Source: Martinezella calliandrae
GTDB taxonomy: Bacteria > Pseudomonadota > Alphaproteobacteria > Rhizobiales > Rhizobiaceae
Reading direction: 5' to 3'
Length of the DNA: 33,604 bases
Assembly: GCF_030272695.1 (NCBI RefSeq)
Contig: NZ_JARFYN010000067.1
Location: 1 to 33,604, forward strand
In this document: positions 1 to 7,113 of the stretch, in pieces
How positions within the stretch are numbered: position 1 is the stretch's first letter
Layout: each line of letters begins with the position of its first letter
The notes under the pieces: model-generated
Seen by the model: the letters and a program-made list of their open reading frames with translations, nothing else
Database searches by the model: none
What the model was told of the DNA's origin: nothing
Position numbers and translations under genes: made by a program

Positions 1-184
1 GATGGGCACGGCCTTTGGCGGCGCCCGCGGTCGCACCGACGTCCCGAAGATCGTCGACTGGTACATGGAAGGCAAGATCCAGATCGACCCGATGATCACC
101 CACACCATGGCCCTCGACGATATCAACAAGGGCTTCGAGCTGATGCATTCGGGGGAAAGTATTCGCAGCGTGGTAGTCTACTGA
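1..184 (+). CDS. frmA: Class III alcohol dehydrogenase, C-terminal end (partial)
   Basis: This is the last 60 or so residues of a zinc-dependent class III alcohol dehydrogenase (S-(hydroxymethyl)glutathione dehydrogenase), which oxidises the glutathione adduct of formaldehyde with NAD+ in the cytoplasm. The 5' part lies outside the window, so the first ATG visible at position 2 is internal. The segment GRTDVPKIVDWYMEGKI followed by the ending SIRSVVVY is characteristic of the family's C-terminus (coenzyme and dimer region). The catalytic zinc ligands would lie upstream and cannot be checked. The stop is TGA at 182-184, and a hairpin follows 34 bases later. Product identity is strong; the gene symbol is the usual one for the family. 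Confidence 0.9.
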   Translation, partial: MGTAFGGARGRTDVPKIVDWYMEGKIQIDPMITHTMALDDINKGFELMHSGESIRSVVVY

Positions 185-218
185 GAGGACCGCGGTGGGA
201 TCACGGCGGTCGTGCGGT

Positions 219-240
219 CTGTGGGCGTTCAGGCCCACAG
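219..240 (+). terminator. Hairpin after the alcohol dehydrogenase gene
   Basis: A perfect 8-bp stem, CTGTGGGC pairing with GCCCACAG, encloses a 6-base loop 34 bases past the dehydrogenase stop codon. No T-run follows on the plus strand, so it is either a weak or Rho-assisted terminator or an mRNA 3'-end stabiliser. The position favours a role at the end of the dehydrogenase transcript. Confidence 0.45.
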
Positions 241-247
241 GCGGCAA

Positions 248-400
248 ATACATCTGTTCGCGTTTCTTGGGATCGAGCTCCAGGCGGGCCTTGGCGTCCA
301 GCTCCTTTACGACCTCGTTCTTGTAGTTGGTTGAATAGTTATTGTTGGAGTCGTGGCCGAGCACGAAGGTCGTTTTTTGGTCGGGGTCGAGGAACATGGT
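248..400 (-). pseudogene. Remnant of a peptide-type ABC substrate-binding protein
   Basis: Read on the minus strand, about 50 codons resemble a C-terminal stretch of family 5 (dipeptide/nickel type) ABC solute-binding proteins: a serine/asparagine-rich piece, then a YKNxEVxxLxxKA pattern, then LDPKKREQMY. Those proteins commonly show a YxNPEVDxLLxxA...DPxKRxxLY pattern here. A TGA lies two codons before the first Met, and the frame after 248 loses resemblance, so only a fragment survives. There is no permease or ATPase of that transporter type nearby. The match is by eye and short. Confidence 0.4.
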
Positions 401-435
401 TCATGCCCCGCATTCTGCGCCCGATGGAATGTGCG

Positions 436-1488
436 CTAGAGCTTCAGGGACGGGCTGAAACGGATGAGGCTGAGAATCTCGAATAGCATCTGAGCCGCCA
501 CATGGGCTGTATTCGTGGTGGCGTCATATTGTGGCGCGACTTCCACCACATCACCCCCGACGAAATCGATGCCCTTCAATCCGTGGAGAATCGCCAGCGC
601 CTCTCGGCTGGTCAGGCCGCCGATTTCGGGCGTACCCGTGCCAGGGGCAAAAGCCGGGTCGAGGCTGTCGATGTCGAAGGAGAGATAGGTTGGGCCGTCT
701 CCCACGATCGCACGCGCTTTGTCGACGATGGCATCGATGCCCATGCGGGCAATATCTTCGGCGTGGATGACCGTCATGCCGGCTTCGTAGGAGAACTCCC
801 ACAGATATTCCGCAGCACCGCGAATACCGATCTGGATGGTGCGCGTGGGATCGAGAACCCCATCCAGCACCGCATTCCTAAACGGTCCTCCGTGATGGAA
901 CTTGGTCAGGTCGTAGGCTCCTCCGGTATCGCAATGGGCGTCGATATGGATCAGCCCGACCGGGCGCTTCTCGCCGATGGCCTTGAGGATGGGATGTGTA
1001 ATCGAATGGTCTCCGCCGACGGCAAGCGGTACGACCCCGTCGCTGACGATCTGTCGAAAGCAGCGCTCGATATCCTCGTGGCTGAGTTCCAGCCGATAGC
1101 GGCTTCGAAACGGCACATCGCCGATATCGGCGACCTTCGCTTCAAAGAGGGGAGCGCATTTCAGGACGTGATTGTAAGGCCCGACCCGTTCGATCGCCCG
1201 TAACGCACGCGGCCCGAAACGCGAACCGGGGCGATTGGTGACGCCGAGATCCATTGGAACCCCGATCAACGCGACGTCGAGATCGCCGAAGTCTGGATTT
1301 TCGGCGTCAATCGGCCGATAGGGAGCATCGAGCAGCGTGGGGATGCCGCTAAAGGGTGCGGCGCGCGTGCCGCTTGCCGAAAAGATCTTGTCTCCTACGG
1401 CGCGGAATTCCGGATCGTGGATGTTGCCACCGTGTCCTTCCGAAAATTTCTCCCGCAGTTGCTGCAGTTTTTCGTGGTCGAATGCCAT
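436..1488 (-). CDS. speB: Agmatinase-family ureohydrolase
   Basis: A 350-residue ureohydrolase (arginase/agmatinase fold) that hydrolyses a guanidino group to an amine plus urea in the cytoplasm. The binuclear manganese ligands are all visible: GGDHS (His161), DAHCD (Asp183, His185, Asp187) and DIDSLDP (Asp272, Asp274). Length fits agmatinase and guanidinobutyrase. The exact substrate cannot be told from the sequence; agmatine, 4-guanidinobutyrate and related compounds are all possible. The frame is open further upstream to 1671, but ATG at 1488 is preferred because GGGAG sits 9-10 bases ahead of it and the upstream extension is arginine-rich and family-unlike. It is transcribed away from a pseudogene and the aminotransferase. 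The nearby amino acid transporter, aminotransferase and monooxygenase suggest a shared catabolic role, which is inference. Confidence 0.88.
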   Translation of the reverse strand: MAFDHEKLQQLREKFSEGHGGNIHDPEFRAVGDKIFSASGTRAAPFSGIPTLLDAPYRPIDAENPDFGDLDVALIGVPMDLGVTNRPGSRFGPRALRAIERVGPYNHVLKCAPLFEAKVADIGDVPFRSRYRLELSHEDIERCFRQIVSDGVVPLAVGGDHSITHPILKAIGEKRPVGLIHIDAHCDTGGAYDLTKFHHGGPFRNAVLDGVLDPTRTIQIGIRGAAEYLWEFSYEAGMTVIHAEDIARMGIDAIVDKARAIVGDGPTYLSFDIDSLDPAFAPGTGTPEIGGLTSREALAILHGLKGIDFVGGDVVEVAPQYDATTNTAHVAAQMLFEILSLIRFSPSLKL

Positions 1489-1514
1489 ATTCAAATACTC
1501 CCGCTTCTTAAGCC

Positions 1515-1821
1515 GAAAGAGTTTTGCGCTCTGTTTCCAGCGCTTCAAAGTAATTTGCGATCTGCGCGCCTGTCGCGATCCCGACGTCGTCTTTCGATTG
1601 CACGTGACGCAGGAAATCGCGCGGCGTGTGCCAGCGCATCGGTCGACAGGAAACCTGCGGATGCGGGACAAGCGTTGTCACCTCCCCCACGCATGGGTTG
1701 CCTCGAATTCCTCGATCCAGAGAGATAACACTGCTTCCCGTCCGAAAAGCGGACGCGTGCGGCTTAACATGCCGAAGTTCCAATCATCAAAGGCGAAGTT
1801 GACGGGGATTTCAACCGGGCC
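1515..1821 (-). pseudogene. Frameshifted C-terminal remnant of a polysaccharide deacetylase-family gene
   Basis: Two minus-strand frames together read as the C-terminal third of a polysaccharide deacetylase (NodB-homology, PuuE/urate-catabolism-like) protein. The upstream frame gives PVNFAFDDWNFGMLSR and IEEFEATHAWG; the downstream frame gives VTTLVPHPQVSCRP followed by FLRHVQSKDDVGIATGAQIA. The two join at a G-rich run near 1678-1695, where one extra G would restore a single frame, so a one-base deletion (or a homopolymer sequencing error) is likely. Nothing resembling the N-terminal catalytic part lies upstream of 1821, so the gene is also 5'-truncated. It fills most of the gap between the ureohydrolase and aminotransferase genes; the rest of 1489-2036 shows nothing else convincing. 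Confidence 0.7.
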
Positions 1822-2036
1822 CCGGCAAATCGCCTGTGGATGGATGCCGGTAAGTCGCCGGCGGTTCACTCAAAAAAGTCTATCTCCCTGAAGTCTTCGG
1901 CCTCGAGCCGATCTTTTCCTGGTGTCGATCGGGCGAAGGATGAGGGACTACGCGGGGAGGGGCAATATAATCCGGCAAAGCAGTTGAGGTTTCCGTCGAT
2001 ATCGGTGTAGCAATCGGTGTCAAAGGAACCATCATC

Positions 2037-3200
2037 ATGCCATCCCCAATCGCCAATCCTTTCGTGACGCGGCTTTCTCCGCCGCCCATCCCCTCGGTTT
2101 TCGCGTGGGCGCGCGACTATGCCGGCACTTACGGGCCGCTTATCGACCTGTCGCAGGCCGTTCCCGGCTATCCCGCCCATCCTGAGATGCTGCGGCTCCT
2201 TGGCGAGGCGGCGGCATCACAGACGATGACGGGCTATGGGCCGATCGAGGGAGAAATGGTGCTGCGCGAAGCCTATGCGCGGCATGTAAGCGACATCTAC
2301 CGCTCGTCGATCCGGGCCGCCAATGTTCACATCACCTCCGGCTGTAATCAGGCCTTCATGTGTGCCGCTATCGCCCTTGCTGGTGCCGGCGACACTATAG
2401 CACTCACAAATCCCTTCTATTTCAATCATGGGACGACATTATCCATGCTCGGCATCAAGAGCGTGCTTGTCGAGTGTGATGCGGCCGGCGGCTTCCTGCC
2501 GGATCTTGCATCGGCCGAGCAGGCGCTTGCCGCAGGAGCGCGGGCGCTTGCGGTCGTCACGCCGAACAATCCGACCGGGGCCGTCTATCCGCCGTCATTG
2601 GTGCATGATCTTTTTGTGCTTTGCCGGAAATATGGCGCCTGGCTTGTGTTGGATGAGACATATCGCGACTTTCTGCCGGGTGATTACGGTTCACCGCATG
2701 CGCTCCTGTCGGAGCCGGGCTGGGAAGAGACGCTCGTTCTGCTTTACAGTTTCTCGAAATCGTTCTGTATTCCCGGCCACAGGCTGGGAGCGGTGACGGC
2801 GGGGCCGAAGCTTTTGGGCGAGATCACCAAGATCATGGACAACATGCAGATCTGTGCCCCCCGCTCCGCTCAGGCGGCCGTGGCCGCCGCCTTGCCGGTG
2901 CTTGCCGATTGGCGGGCCGGCAATCGGCTCGAGATCGCGCGCCGAGCGGAGGCGCTCATGGTCGTTTTGTCCGATCTACCCGGCTGGGACATCGCCGCGA
3001 TCGGCGCCTATTTCGCGTTCGTGCGCCATCCCTTTGCCGACCAATCCTCTGCAGAGGTGGCCGAGAGGCTGGCAAAGCAGGCGGGTATCGTCAGTATCCC
3101 CGGAAGCTATTTCGGCGTCGGACAGGAACGCTATCTACGGCTTGCTTTCGCCAATGCCGACGCGGCATCCATTAGGCTCTTGTCCAATCGCCTTCGTTGA
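2037..3200 (+). CDS. PLP-dependent aminotransferase, class I/II
   Basis: A 387-residue fold-type I aminotransferase, cytoplasmic. Visible landmarks are TPNNPTG at about 175-181 (Asn178 contacts PLP), LDETY at 205-209 (Asp206 pairs with the pyridine nitrogen), SFSKSFCIPGHRLG with the Schiff-base Lys241 and phosphate-contacting Arg249, and a late YLRLAFA with the carboxylate-binding arginine. The length is normal for the family. AAAGGA ends 9 bases before the ATG and supports the start. Its stop lies two bases from the stop of the convergent flavin reductase gene. The amino donor cannot be assigned from sequence. Because it sits between a ureohydrolase and a monooxygenase unit, it may act on an amine released in the same pathway (inference). 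Confidence 0.88.
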   Translation: MPSPIANPFVTRLSPPPIPSVFAWARDYAGTYGPLIDLSQAVPGYPAHPEMLRLLGEAAASQTMTGYGPIEGEMVLREAYARHVSDIYRSSIRAANVHITSGCNQAFMCAAIALAGAGDTIALTNPFYFNHGTTLSMLGIKSVLVECDAAGGFLPDLASAEQALAAGARALAVVTPNNPTGAVYPPSLVHDLFVLCRKYGAWLVLDETYRDFLPGDYGSPHALLSEPGWEETLVLLYSFSKSFCIPGHRLGAVTAGPKLLGEITKIMDNMQICAPRSAQAAVAAALPVLADWRAGNRLEIARRAEALMVVLSDLPGWDIAAIGAYFAFVRHPFADQSSAEVAERLAKQAGIVSIPGSYFGVGQERYLRLAFANADAASIRLLSNRLR

Positions 3201-3202
3201 AA

Positions 3203-3727
3203 CTAGTTGGCATGAATGAGATCAGTCGCAGCGCCGAGCTTACGATAGCCACCGTCCCAGTATAAGAGCGGGCTGGTATGGCGTCGTATATCGATGGCGC
3301 AGACCCGGCCGATCAGGATCACATGGGAATAATGGTGTATTGCTTTCTCCAGCTCGCAATCCAACACCGTCAAAGCGTTTTCCAGCACCGCCGCCCCGGT
3401 TTTCAGGTGATACCAGTCGGCATCGCGGTAGCGCTCGGCGCCGCGGCGCCCACCAAGGCCGGCAAAGGACCGCGCGATATGCTGCTGGTCGTCGGCCAGC
3501 ACGTTGACGCAAAAGCAACGATGACGTTCGAGGATCGACCATGAGGAGGACGCTCGGTTCAGGCTGACGATAACCGAGGGAACGTCTGCCGAGAGCGACG
3601 AGACGGATGTAGCGGTGAAACCGGTACGCTCTTCGCCGTCGCCGACGGTAATGACACTGACGGCGCCCGCAAGATGACGCATGGAAAGCTTGAAACTCTC
3701 CTGATCGATCGAATACCCGTTCGTCAT
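3203..3727 (-). CDS. Flavin reductase domain protein (FMN reductase partner of monooxygenase)
   Basis: A 174-residue flavin reductase-like protein of the NtaB/HpaC/DszD family, which uses NAD(P)H to make free reduced FMN for a partner monooxygenase. The family-typical N-terminal region appears as GAVSVITV, GFTATSVSSLSADVPSVIVSLNR and WSILERHRCFCVNVL; the C-terminal PLLYWDGGYRKL is also typical. It begins 16 bases after the stop of the NtaA/SnaA-type monooxygenase gene on the same strand, the expected two-component arrangement. The gene ends tail to tail with the aminotransferase, leaving no room for a separate terminator. Confidence 0.88.
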   Translation of the reverse strand: MTNGYSIDQESFKLSMRHLAGAVSVITVGDGEERTGFTATSVSSLSADVPSVIVSLNRASSSWSILERHRCFCVNVLADDQQHIARSFAGLGGRRGAERYRDADWYHLKTGAAVLENALTVLDCELEKAIHHYSHVILIGRVCAIDIRRHTSPLLYWDGGYRKLGAATDLIHAN

Positions 3728-3743
3728 CAGGGCAACTCCTTCT

Positions 3744-5096
3744 TCATGCGGTAACGGAGTCTTTCGCGAAGCGATTTATGGGCCTGGAAAGGCCAAGATT
3801 CTCGCGCAGTGTCCGTCCTTCGTATTCCTCACGGAAAAGGCCGCGTCGACGCAATTCCGGAAGGACAAGCTTGACGAAGTCGTCGAGGCTGGAGGGCAGG
3901 GTCGGGAACATCAGGATGAAGCCGTCGGCGGCGCGCGTCTCGAACCATTCCTCCATGAAGTCGGCAATCTGCGTAGGCGTGCCGGTAATGCCGTTGCCGG
4001 TGTGCTTTTCCGCATAGTGGCGGACAAGCTCGCCAACCGTGCGGCCGCTCTTGACGAAATCGACGAGTTCGTCGAACAGCGCACGAGAGCCCTTCGGTGC
4101 CGTTGGGAGCCGGTCCATCGGGAAGGGCTGATCCAGCGGTACGCCGCGCAGATCGGCCTCGAGAAATTCCGACAGCATCAGCCGGCCGACATCCGGATGC
4201 ATCCGGTCGATGAGATAGTTGACCTTGGCTTCGGCTTCGGCCTGCGTCTCCCCGACATTGATGACCAAGCCAGGCATGATTTTCAGATCTTGCGGGTCGC
4301 GCCCATAGGCGGGCATGCGGCCTTTGACATTGGCATAGAAGTCGCGATTGCGGTCGATGTTGGAGGCGAGGCTGAAGACGATCTCGGCGGTGCGCGCCGC
4401 CATATCCATGCCGGGTTCCGATCCGCCGGCTTGCGCTATCACCGGCCGGCCCTGCGGCGTACACGCAATGTTGAGCGGCCCGCGCACCTGGAAGTGCTTG
4501 CCCTTGTGATTCAGCGTGTGATGCTTCGTCTTGTCGTAATAGACGCCTGTTTCCCGGTCGAGAAGCAAGGCGTCTTCTTCGAAACTGTCCCACAGCCCAA
4601 ACACGACATCGACGAATTCGTTGCCGCGCTCATAGCGAAGTGCATGTGGGTCCAGCCCTTCGCGGTTGAAGTTATAGCCGGTTTCGTCGTGGTCGGAGGT
4701 CACGACGTTCCAGCAGGCTCGGCCGCCGCTCAAATGATCGATCGATGCGAAGAGGCGGGCAACGTTGTAGGGCTCGTAGTAGCTCGTCGAAACGGTAGCG
4801 ACGAGGCCGAGATTTTTGGTGGTGACGGACAGTGCGGCCAAGAGCGACAGTGGTTCGAAGCGGTTCATCTTGGTCGGGATGCGGGCAAGCGCGTCCGGGT
4901 CGCCGACTGCTGCGGCGGGCGAATCCGCCATGAACATGAAATCGAATTTGGCTTCCTCGGATCGCTTGGCGACGCCGAGAAGATGACTGAAATCATTGGC
5001 ACCGTTGACGTTGCTGGCCGGATGAAGCCAGGAGGCTGGATGAAAGCCGAAGGTGTAGACAAAAGTGCCCAGCTTCATCTTGTCGGTGCGCGCCAT
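3744..5096 (-). CDS. LLM-class FMN-dependent monooxygenase, NtaA/SnaA/DszA family
   Basis: A 450-residue bacterial luciferase-like monooxygenase of the NtaA/SnaA/SoxA/DszA branch. These enzymes take FMNH2 from a separate reductase and use O2 to hydroxylate or cleave C-N or C-S bonds of substrates such as nitrilotriacetate or dibenzothiophene sulfone. Family marks include FHPASWLHP near the N-terminus, FDFMFMADS, EPLSLLAALSVTTKNLGLVATVSTSYYEPYN, GGRACWNVVTS and the RPVIAQAGGSEPG segment. GGAG lies 8 bases before the ATG at 5096; a second in-frame ATG six codons later is possible. The flavin reductase follows after 16 bases. Substrate unknown; the nearby ABC importer suggests an amino acid-like molecule. 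Confidence 0.88.
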   Translation of the reverse strand: MARTDKMKLGTFVYTFGFHPASWLHPASNVNGANDFSHLLGVAKRSEEAKFDFMFMADSPAAAVGDPDALARIPTKMNRFEPLSLLAALSVTTKNLGLVATVSTSYYEPYNVARLFASIDHLSGGRACWNVVTSDHDETGYNFNREGLDPHALRYERGNEFVDVVFGLWDSFEEDALLLDRETGVYYDKTKHHTLNHKGKHFQVRGPLNIACTPQGRPVIAQAGGSEPGMDMAARTAEIVFSLASNIDRNRDFYANVKGRMPAYGRDPQDLKIMPGLVINVGETQAEAEAKVNYLIDRMHPDVGRLMLSEFLEADLRGVPLDQPFPMDRLPTAPKGSRALFDELVDFVKSGRTVGELVRHYAEKHTGNGITGTPTQIADFMEEWFETRAADGFILMFPTLPSSLDDFVKLVLPELRRRGLFREEYEGRTLRENLGLSRPINRFAKDSVTA

Positions 5097-5142
5097 GCCG
5101 TTCTCCTGATCGCCAAGCCCAAAGTCTGCACAGATTATCGTC

Positions 5143-5169
5143 CCGCGATTTTTTTCATCAATATCGCGG
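5143..5169. promoter_or_regulatory. Inverted repeat between lysR and the monooxygenase gene
   Basis: CCGCGAT and ATCGCGG form perfect 7-bp arms around a 13-base AT-rich centre in the 96-base gap upstream of the monooxygenase. Next to it (5192-5207) the motif CTAAAA occurs twice 8 bases apart, and GTTTTAG at 5181-5187 is its inverse. The position would suit an operator for one of the two adjacent regulators, or an mRNA hairpin. No factor can be assigned. Confidence 0.35.
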
Positions 5170-5192
5170 CGCTGTCTTTCGTTTTAGTTTTT

Positions 5193-6143
5193 CTAAAAGT
5201 CTAAAACCGATTTTGGCGGTGCCGACAGGCGCGCCTGTTGCCGGGAGATCGAAACAAGCCAATCGCGAAATGCCGGACCGAAGGGCTTTTGCAATGCCGC
5301 CCTGTCCCAGGCGAGAAAATAGCTCTCCTGCAACGGAATGCGTATATCGATGGGAATAATGAGCGTCTGCGCTTCCAGTTCATCCGCAATCATCGACATT
5401 TGCGCGAGAACGATGCCGCGCTTGTTAACGGCCGCATCGATGGCGCTGCTCGATAAGGTAAAGGAAAGACCGGCTGTGCTCTCCTTGAGCGCGGCACCCG
5501 TCTTCGCGGCGAATTCGCCCCAGCTTGGATAGGGCGTGAAATGCCGCTCCCATTCGACGTGCAACAGTGGATATTCGAGAAGCCGCGCGGCAGACGGCGC
5601 TTCGCCTTTGATCAGCGCAGGCGAGCAGGCCGGGACAACCCAGTCACGGAACAGTTCTGTATAGTGTTCATGCTGCAGCACATCCGACCCATAACTGATG
5701 CGGAAATCGATTTCGTCGAAGCCCATGCGTGGTTCCTTGTCTCGGCCGGCGATCCTGACATGGGCGTTCGGATGAAGGGCCTGCCAATCGAAGATCCGAC
5801 GCCCGATCCATTTGTTGACGACGGAAGACAGGGCGCTCAAGACGAGGGCATTCTCGTTGCGCGCCCGTTCCAATATCTGCTCCGCAAGCGCAAATTGCTC
5901 GAAGCCCTTCGATATTTCCTGATGATAGAGCCGTCCCCAGTGGGTGAGTTCCATGGTGCGGCCGTTGCGCTCCAGCAAGGTGACACCGAGAAAGCTCTCG
6001 ATTTTGCGGATCTGCTGACTGATCGCGCCGGGGGAAACTTTCAGTTCCAGTGCCGCGGCGCTCACGCCGCCACAACGGCCAACAGCCTCGAAGACTTGCA
6101 GGCCCTTGAGCGGAACTGTCTTGATATCCTGTTTCTCGATCAC
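5193..6143 (-). CDS. LysR-family transcriptional regulator (GcvA-like)
   Basis: A 316-residue LysR regulator. The N-terminal winged helix-turn-helix spans about residues 10-70 (LKGLQVFEAVGRCGGVSAAA, VSPGAISQQIRKIESFLG, LLERNGRTMELT), as in the GcvA/AmpR-like subgroup, and the rest is the effector-binding periplasmic-binding-protein-like domain. The start is GTG at 6143, and its GTGA overlaps the TGA stop of the GntR gene by four bases, so translation is probably coupled. The monooxygenase lies 96 bases downstream on the same strand and is the likely target along with, perhaps, the flavin reductase. Inducer unknown. Confidence 0.88.
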   Translation of the reverse strand: MIEKQDIKTVPLKGLQVFEAVGRCGGVSAAALELKVSPGAISQQIRKIESFLGVTLLERNGRTMELTHWGRLYHQEISKGFEQFALAEQILERARNENALVLSALSSVVNKWIGRRIFDWQALHPNAHVRIAGRDKEPRMGFDEIDFRISYGSDVLQHEHYTELFRDWVVPACSPALIKGEAPSAARLLEYPLLHVEWERHFTPYPSWGEFAAKTGAALKESTAGLSFTLSSSAIDAAVNKRGIVLAQMSMIADELEAQTLIIPIDIRIPLQESYFLAWDRAALQKPFGPAFRDWLVSISRQQARLSAPPKSVLDF

Positions 6144-6883
6144 GTGGCACTTCTCCGCGGCAATTGCTCCGTGACGCTTTTTTCAGTCGGGTGAAAGTCA
6201 CTGGCGAACTGGAAGCGATCACCGGGATGGATGATCTCGACATAGGTGACCGTGCGGCTGCTCCGCCATGTCTGGCGAATGAGTGTCAGGCAGGCCTCAC
6301 CGCGCTCGGTCTCAAGCAAGCGCGCCGTGGCCGCATCGGCCGAGACGGCGCGAATGACATGCCTCGCCTTCGACCACGGCACCATGTCCAGCAACCATTT
6401 GCCCGGCGGAACCGAAGCAAAGTTTTCGGTTCTGGCGGATGGCGCCATGGCAAGCATGATGATGCGCCGTTCCAGCGCGTGCGGCTTGCCGTCCACCGCA
6501 TGCAGGCATTGAAGCCGCAGGATTTCTGCCCCTGCCTGTTCGCCGAGCTGCGTCGCGGTGGCAGCATCCAGCGTCTCGATCTTTCGCATCAGGATCGTGT
6601 AGCTGTGGTCATGCCCAGCCAACTCCGCTTCCGTGGAAATGTCCCGAATATCCATGACCGTGCGGTCGATCTGCCGCGCGGCGACGAATGAACCAACCTT
6701 GCGGCGGCGTATAATCATGCCGCGTTCCGCCAGGGCCGAGAGCGCCTTGTTCACGGTCATCCGAGAGCATTGATATTCTTTTACCAGCTCGTGCTCGAAA
6801 GGTATGCGATGGCCCGGCAGCCAGACGCCGCTCATGATCCTGGCTTCGATATCTTCGAAAATTCTCTGATGAATTGAGACCAA
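6140..6883 (-). CDS. GntR-family regulator, HutC subfamily
   Basis: A 247-residue HutC-type regulator: a GntR winged helix at about 3-70 (IFEDIEARIMSG, IPFEHELVKEYQCSRMTVNKAL, LAERGMIIRRRKVGSFVA) followed by a UTRA effector domain at about 90-235. HutC relatives repress histidine or other amino acid catabolic genes and release DNA when they bind a pathway metabolite. The start appears to be TTG at 6883: GAGG (6890-6893 on the complementary strand) sits 6 bases ahead, and an in-frame stop lies just upstream. The next Met, residue 18, would cut into the DNA-binding domain. It is divergent from the ABC operon, whose upstream region holds a HutC-like operator at 7015-7028, and it is coupled to the LysR gene. 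Function beyond amino-acid-related control is inference. Confidence 0.87.
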   Translation of the reverse strand: MVSIHQRIFEDIEARIMSGVWLPGHRIPFEHELVKEYQCSRMTVNKALSALAERGMIIRRRKVGSFVAARQIDRTVMDIRDISTEAELAGHDHSYTILMRKIETLDAATATQLGEQAGAEILRLQCLHAVDGKPHALERRIIMLAMAPSARTENFASVPPGKWLLDMVPWSKARHVIRAVSADAATARLLETERGEACLTLIRQTWRSSRTVTYVEIIHPGDRFQFASDFHPTEKSVTEQLPRRSAT

Positions 6884-6987
6884 TGCTCACCTCGATCCAG
6901 CGATGACATTCAGCGTCCGCGAAAGCTGCTTTTACCAAGTCCATTGCCACTATTCGGCATAAATCTTGCGTCCATCGAGTTTTACGT

Positions 6988-7016
6988 TTGACAGTGTAGG
7001 CCGACCTCTATCTATT
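6988..7016 (+). promoter_or_regulatory. Candidate sigma-70 promoter of the ABC transporter operon
   Basis: A perfect -35 hexamer TTGACA (6988-6993) is followed after 17 bases by TCTATT (7011-7016), a moderate -10 match. It lies about 100 bases upstream of the binding-protein gene and immediately before the inverted repeat at 7015-7028, so a repressor bound there would block it. Confidence 0.5.
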
Positions 7017-7028
7017 TGTATAGACAAA
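7015..7028. promoter_or_regulatory. HutC/GntR-type operator
   Basis: TTTGTATAGACAAA is an inverted repeat with 5-bp arms (TTTGT/ACAAA) around a TA core, fitting the GTnTAnAC pattern of GntR/HutC-family operators. It overlaps the -10 side of the candidate promoter for the ABC operon and lies in the divergent region beside the HutC-type gene. The link between this site and that regulator is inferred from pattern and position. Confidence 0.6.
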
Positions 7029-7113
7029 AGCGGATCACAGAAATCTGCGCGACGGGACAACGCTTGGGGAACTTAGACCTTCCACCGGAAGGCCAAAAAC
7101 TGGAGAGAAAAAC

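Noticed and set aside
502..1203. Plus-strand open frame of 233 codons opposite the ureohydrolase gene
   Set aside because: The minus strand encodes a protein with all metal-binding motifs; this frame is its antisense shadow and resembles no family.
4002..5204. Plus-strand open frame of 400 codons opposite the monooxygenase gene
   Set aside because: Long only because of GC-rich codon use on the opposite strand; composition is unlike a real protein and the minus-strand product is clear.
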